Source: Bacteroidota bacterium
GTDB lineage: Bacteria > Bacteroidota > Bacteroidia > NS11-12g > UBA955
Reading direction: 5' to 3'
DNA length: 64,000 nucleotides
Assembly (NCBI GenBank): GCA_023957335.1
Contig: JAMLHC010000004.1
Location: 186,001 to 250,000 of the forward strand
Shown here: positions 62,941-64,000 of the stretch, in pieces
How the letters are laid out: every line of letters begins with the position of its first letter
How positions within the stretch are numbered: the stretch's first letter is position 1
The notes under the pieces: generated by a model
What the model saw: the letters and a program-made list of their open reading frames with translations, nothing else
The model's database searches: none
What the model was told of the DNA's origin: nothing
Made by a program: the position numbers and the translations under genes

Positions 62941-63894
62941 ATGAAAAATAAAAAAATATTTATTACTGGCGGTGCAGGCTTTATTGCCAATACGCTAATC
63001 AGAAGGTTGATTCACGATAATCAAATTACCGTTTATGATAATTTTCACAGAGACACTCTTACAGAGAGTGGGTATGCGAACCATCCCAATATGAAAGTTA
63101 TCAAAGGGGATGTATTAGATTATCCATTTTTGGCTGAATCTGTAAAGGGACATAATATAATTGTTCATGCTGCAGGGATTGCGGGTATTGATACAGTTAT
63201 CAAAGACCCTGTGAGAACTATGAGAGTTAATATGATTGGAACAGCTAATATATTGGAAGCTGCGCATCAAGTTGGAGGTATTGAGAGGTTAATAGATTTT
63301 TCTACCTCAGAAGTTTTTGGTTCTATGGCTTTCAGGTCGTCAGAAACTGATCAGACTGTTGCCGGCACAACAGGTGAGGCACGTTGGACTTATGCTGTTA
63401 GCAAATTGGCAGGAGAGCATTTAACTTTTGCATATTATGAAAAGTATAATTTGCCTATAACTACTGTAAGACCTTTTAATGTTTATGGACCGGGTCAAAC
63501 TGGAGAAGGTGCTTTGCAGATTTTCATCAAAAAGGCACTCAATAATGAAACCATTTATATAGATGGAGATGGTAATCAAATAAGAGCATGGTGTTATGTA
63601 GATGATTTTGTGGACTGTCTATTTGAATGTTTGGAAAATGAAAAGGCAATTGGTCAGAGTTTTAATATTGGAAATGCACGTGCAGTGATAACGATTCTAG
63701 GACTAGCTCAGACCGTTTGCCGAGTATTAAATTCAAGTTCTAAAATTGAATTTAAGCCGCCACTTTCTGCGGATATTGCATTGAGAATACCGAGTGTAGA
63801 AAAGGCTAAAGAAGTTTTAGGGTTTAAGGCAAAAGTGGATTTGGAAGAAGGAATTCTGAAAACTGCGCAATACTTTAAAGAACATCGTATCTAA
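62941..63894 (+). CDS. NAD-dependent epimerase/dehydratase (extended SDR)
   Basis: The 317-residue extended short-chain dehydrogenase has [13 protein letters not shown] (NAD binding) at the N-terminus, the catalytic YAVSK, and [15 protein letters not shown] for substrate binding. Product cannot be told; such enzymes epimerise or dehydrate nucleotide sugars. It lies 4 nt after the aminotransferase gene. Confidence 0.92.
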   Translation: MKNKKIFITGGAGFIANTLIRRLIHDNQITVYDNFHRDTLTESGYANHPNMKVIKGDVLDYPFLAESVKGHNIIVHAAGIAGIDTVIKDPVRTMRVNMIGTANILEAAHQVGGIERLIDFSTSEVFGSMAFRSSETDQTVAGTTGEARWTYAVSKLAGEHLTFAYYEKYNLPITTVRPFNVYGPGQTGEGALQIFIKKALNNETIYIDGDGNQIRAWCYVDDFVDCLFECLENEKAIGQSFNIGNARAVITILGLAQTVCRVLNSSSKIEFKPPLSADIALRIPSVEKAKEVLGFKAKVDLEEGILKTAQYFKEHRI

Positions 63895-63908
63895 ACACTT
63901 TAAATTAA

Positions 63909-64000
63909 GTGAAAAAAATTGCTGTATTAGGAGCAGGGCTCTATAATATTGGAGTATATAAAGAACTCAAAACAGGAGGATTTTATACCATTGCTATCGA
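63909..64000 (+). CDS. start of a further polysaccharide-locus gene (cut by the window edge)
   Basis: A GTG start 14 nt after the epimerase stop opens a frame, VKKIAVLGAGLYNIGVYKEL, then KTGGFYTIAI, and runs off the window. The GAGxYNxxxxKE and FYTIAI pattern resembles the beginning of an ATP-grasp or Rossmann-type enzyme, but 30 residues are too few for a firm call. Confidence 0.5.
   Translation, partial: MKKIAVLGAGLYNIGVYKELKTGGFYTIAI

Overview
The window looks like a chromosomal segment of a Bacteroidota bacterium of the Chitinophagales/Sphingobacteriales/Flavobacteriales kind. Clues seen directly are AT-rich DNA, almost no Shine-Dalgarno motifs, promoters of the TTG-N19/20-TAnnTTTG type, a short 287-residue primary sigma factor, and families typical of the phylum (DUF3127, DUF5723 barrel, UpxY antiterminator, AsmA-like protein, B12-dependent MetH). 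No species can be named from this alone.

Region 1 (1-12.2 kb) is an accessory island. A NYN-LOTUS protein and a three-gene restriction-modification system (Dam-type methylase, PD-(D/E)xK nuclease, second DPPY methylase) are each followed by a roughly 130-bp imperfect inverted repeat resembling an integron attC site. An IS1182-family element (3663-5382) follows. Next comes a tightly overlapping operon: AbiEi antitoxin, AbiEii toxin, two large unrecognised proteins (662 and 465 aa), a three-helix membrane protein, and a last gene cut short by a 299-bp MITE-like element whose terminal repeats are themselves hairpins. This operon is the best candidate for an undescribed system.

Region 2 (12.2-25.8 kb, mostly minus strand) is core: a SAM-I riboswitch controlling metH-metF, then ung, pyrH, and the rplM-rpsI-rpsB-tsf operon with a terminator between tsf and pyrH, a glycosyltransferase, a phosphate transporter with its DUF47 partner, and yggS. 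At 25.83-26.16 kb a gene-free stretch holds six DnaA-box-like 9-mers and an AT-rich tract and may be oriC. To its right lie pheS, purK, rpoD and a urea transporter.

Region 3 (30.4-38.2 kb) shows repeated insertion. An MvaI/BcnI-type restriction system with a controller-like HTH protein sits at the 3' end of a TPR gene and is flanked by two copies of that gene's last 15 codons. Next to nfu lie an ATPase remnant, a third possible attC-like element, and a perfect 52-bp copy of part of nfu. Two exported proteins of unknown function and a fragment of a probable membrane protein follow.

Region 4 (38.2-53.6 kb) is housekeeping and envelope: GT39 glycosyltransferase, outer membrane protein, waaA, DUF3127, GT2, rlmB, SMR pump, crcB, purD, DUF502, tRNA-Val(TAC), an AsmA-like protein, and a 1269-aa DUF5723 barrel/coiled-coil protein.

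Region 5 (53.7 kb to the end) is a polysaccharide locus: a winged-helix regulator, UpxY antiterminator, a sulfatase-fold phosphoethanolamine-transferase-like protein, a UDP-sugar dehydrogenase, an ABC O-antigen exporter (Wzm/Wzt), a DegT aminotransferase and an epimerase. It is interrupted by a stand-alone AAA ATPase gene and continues beyond the window.
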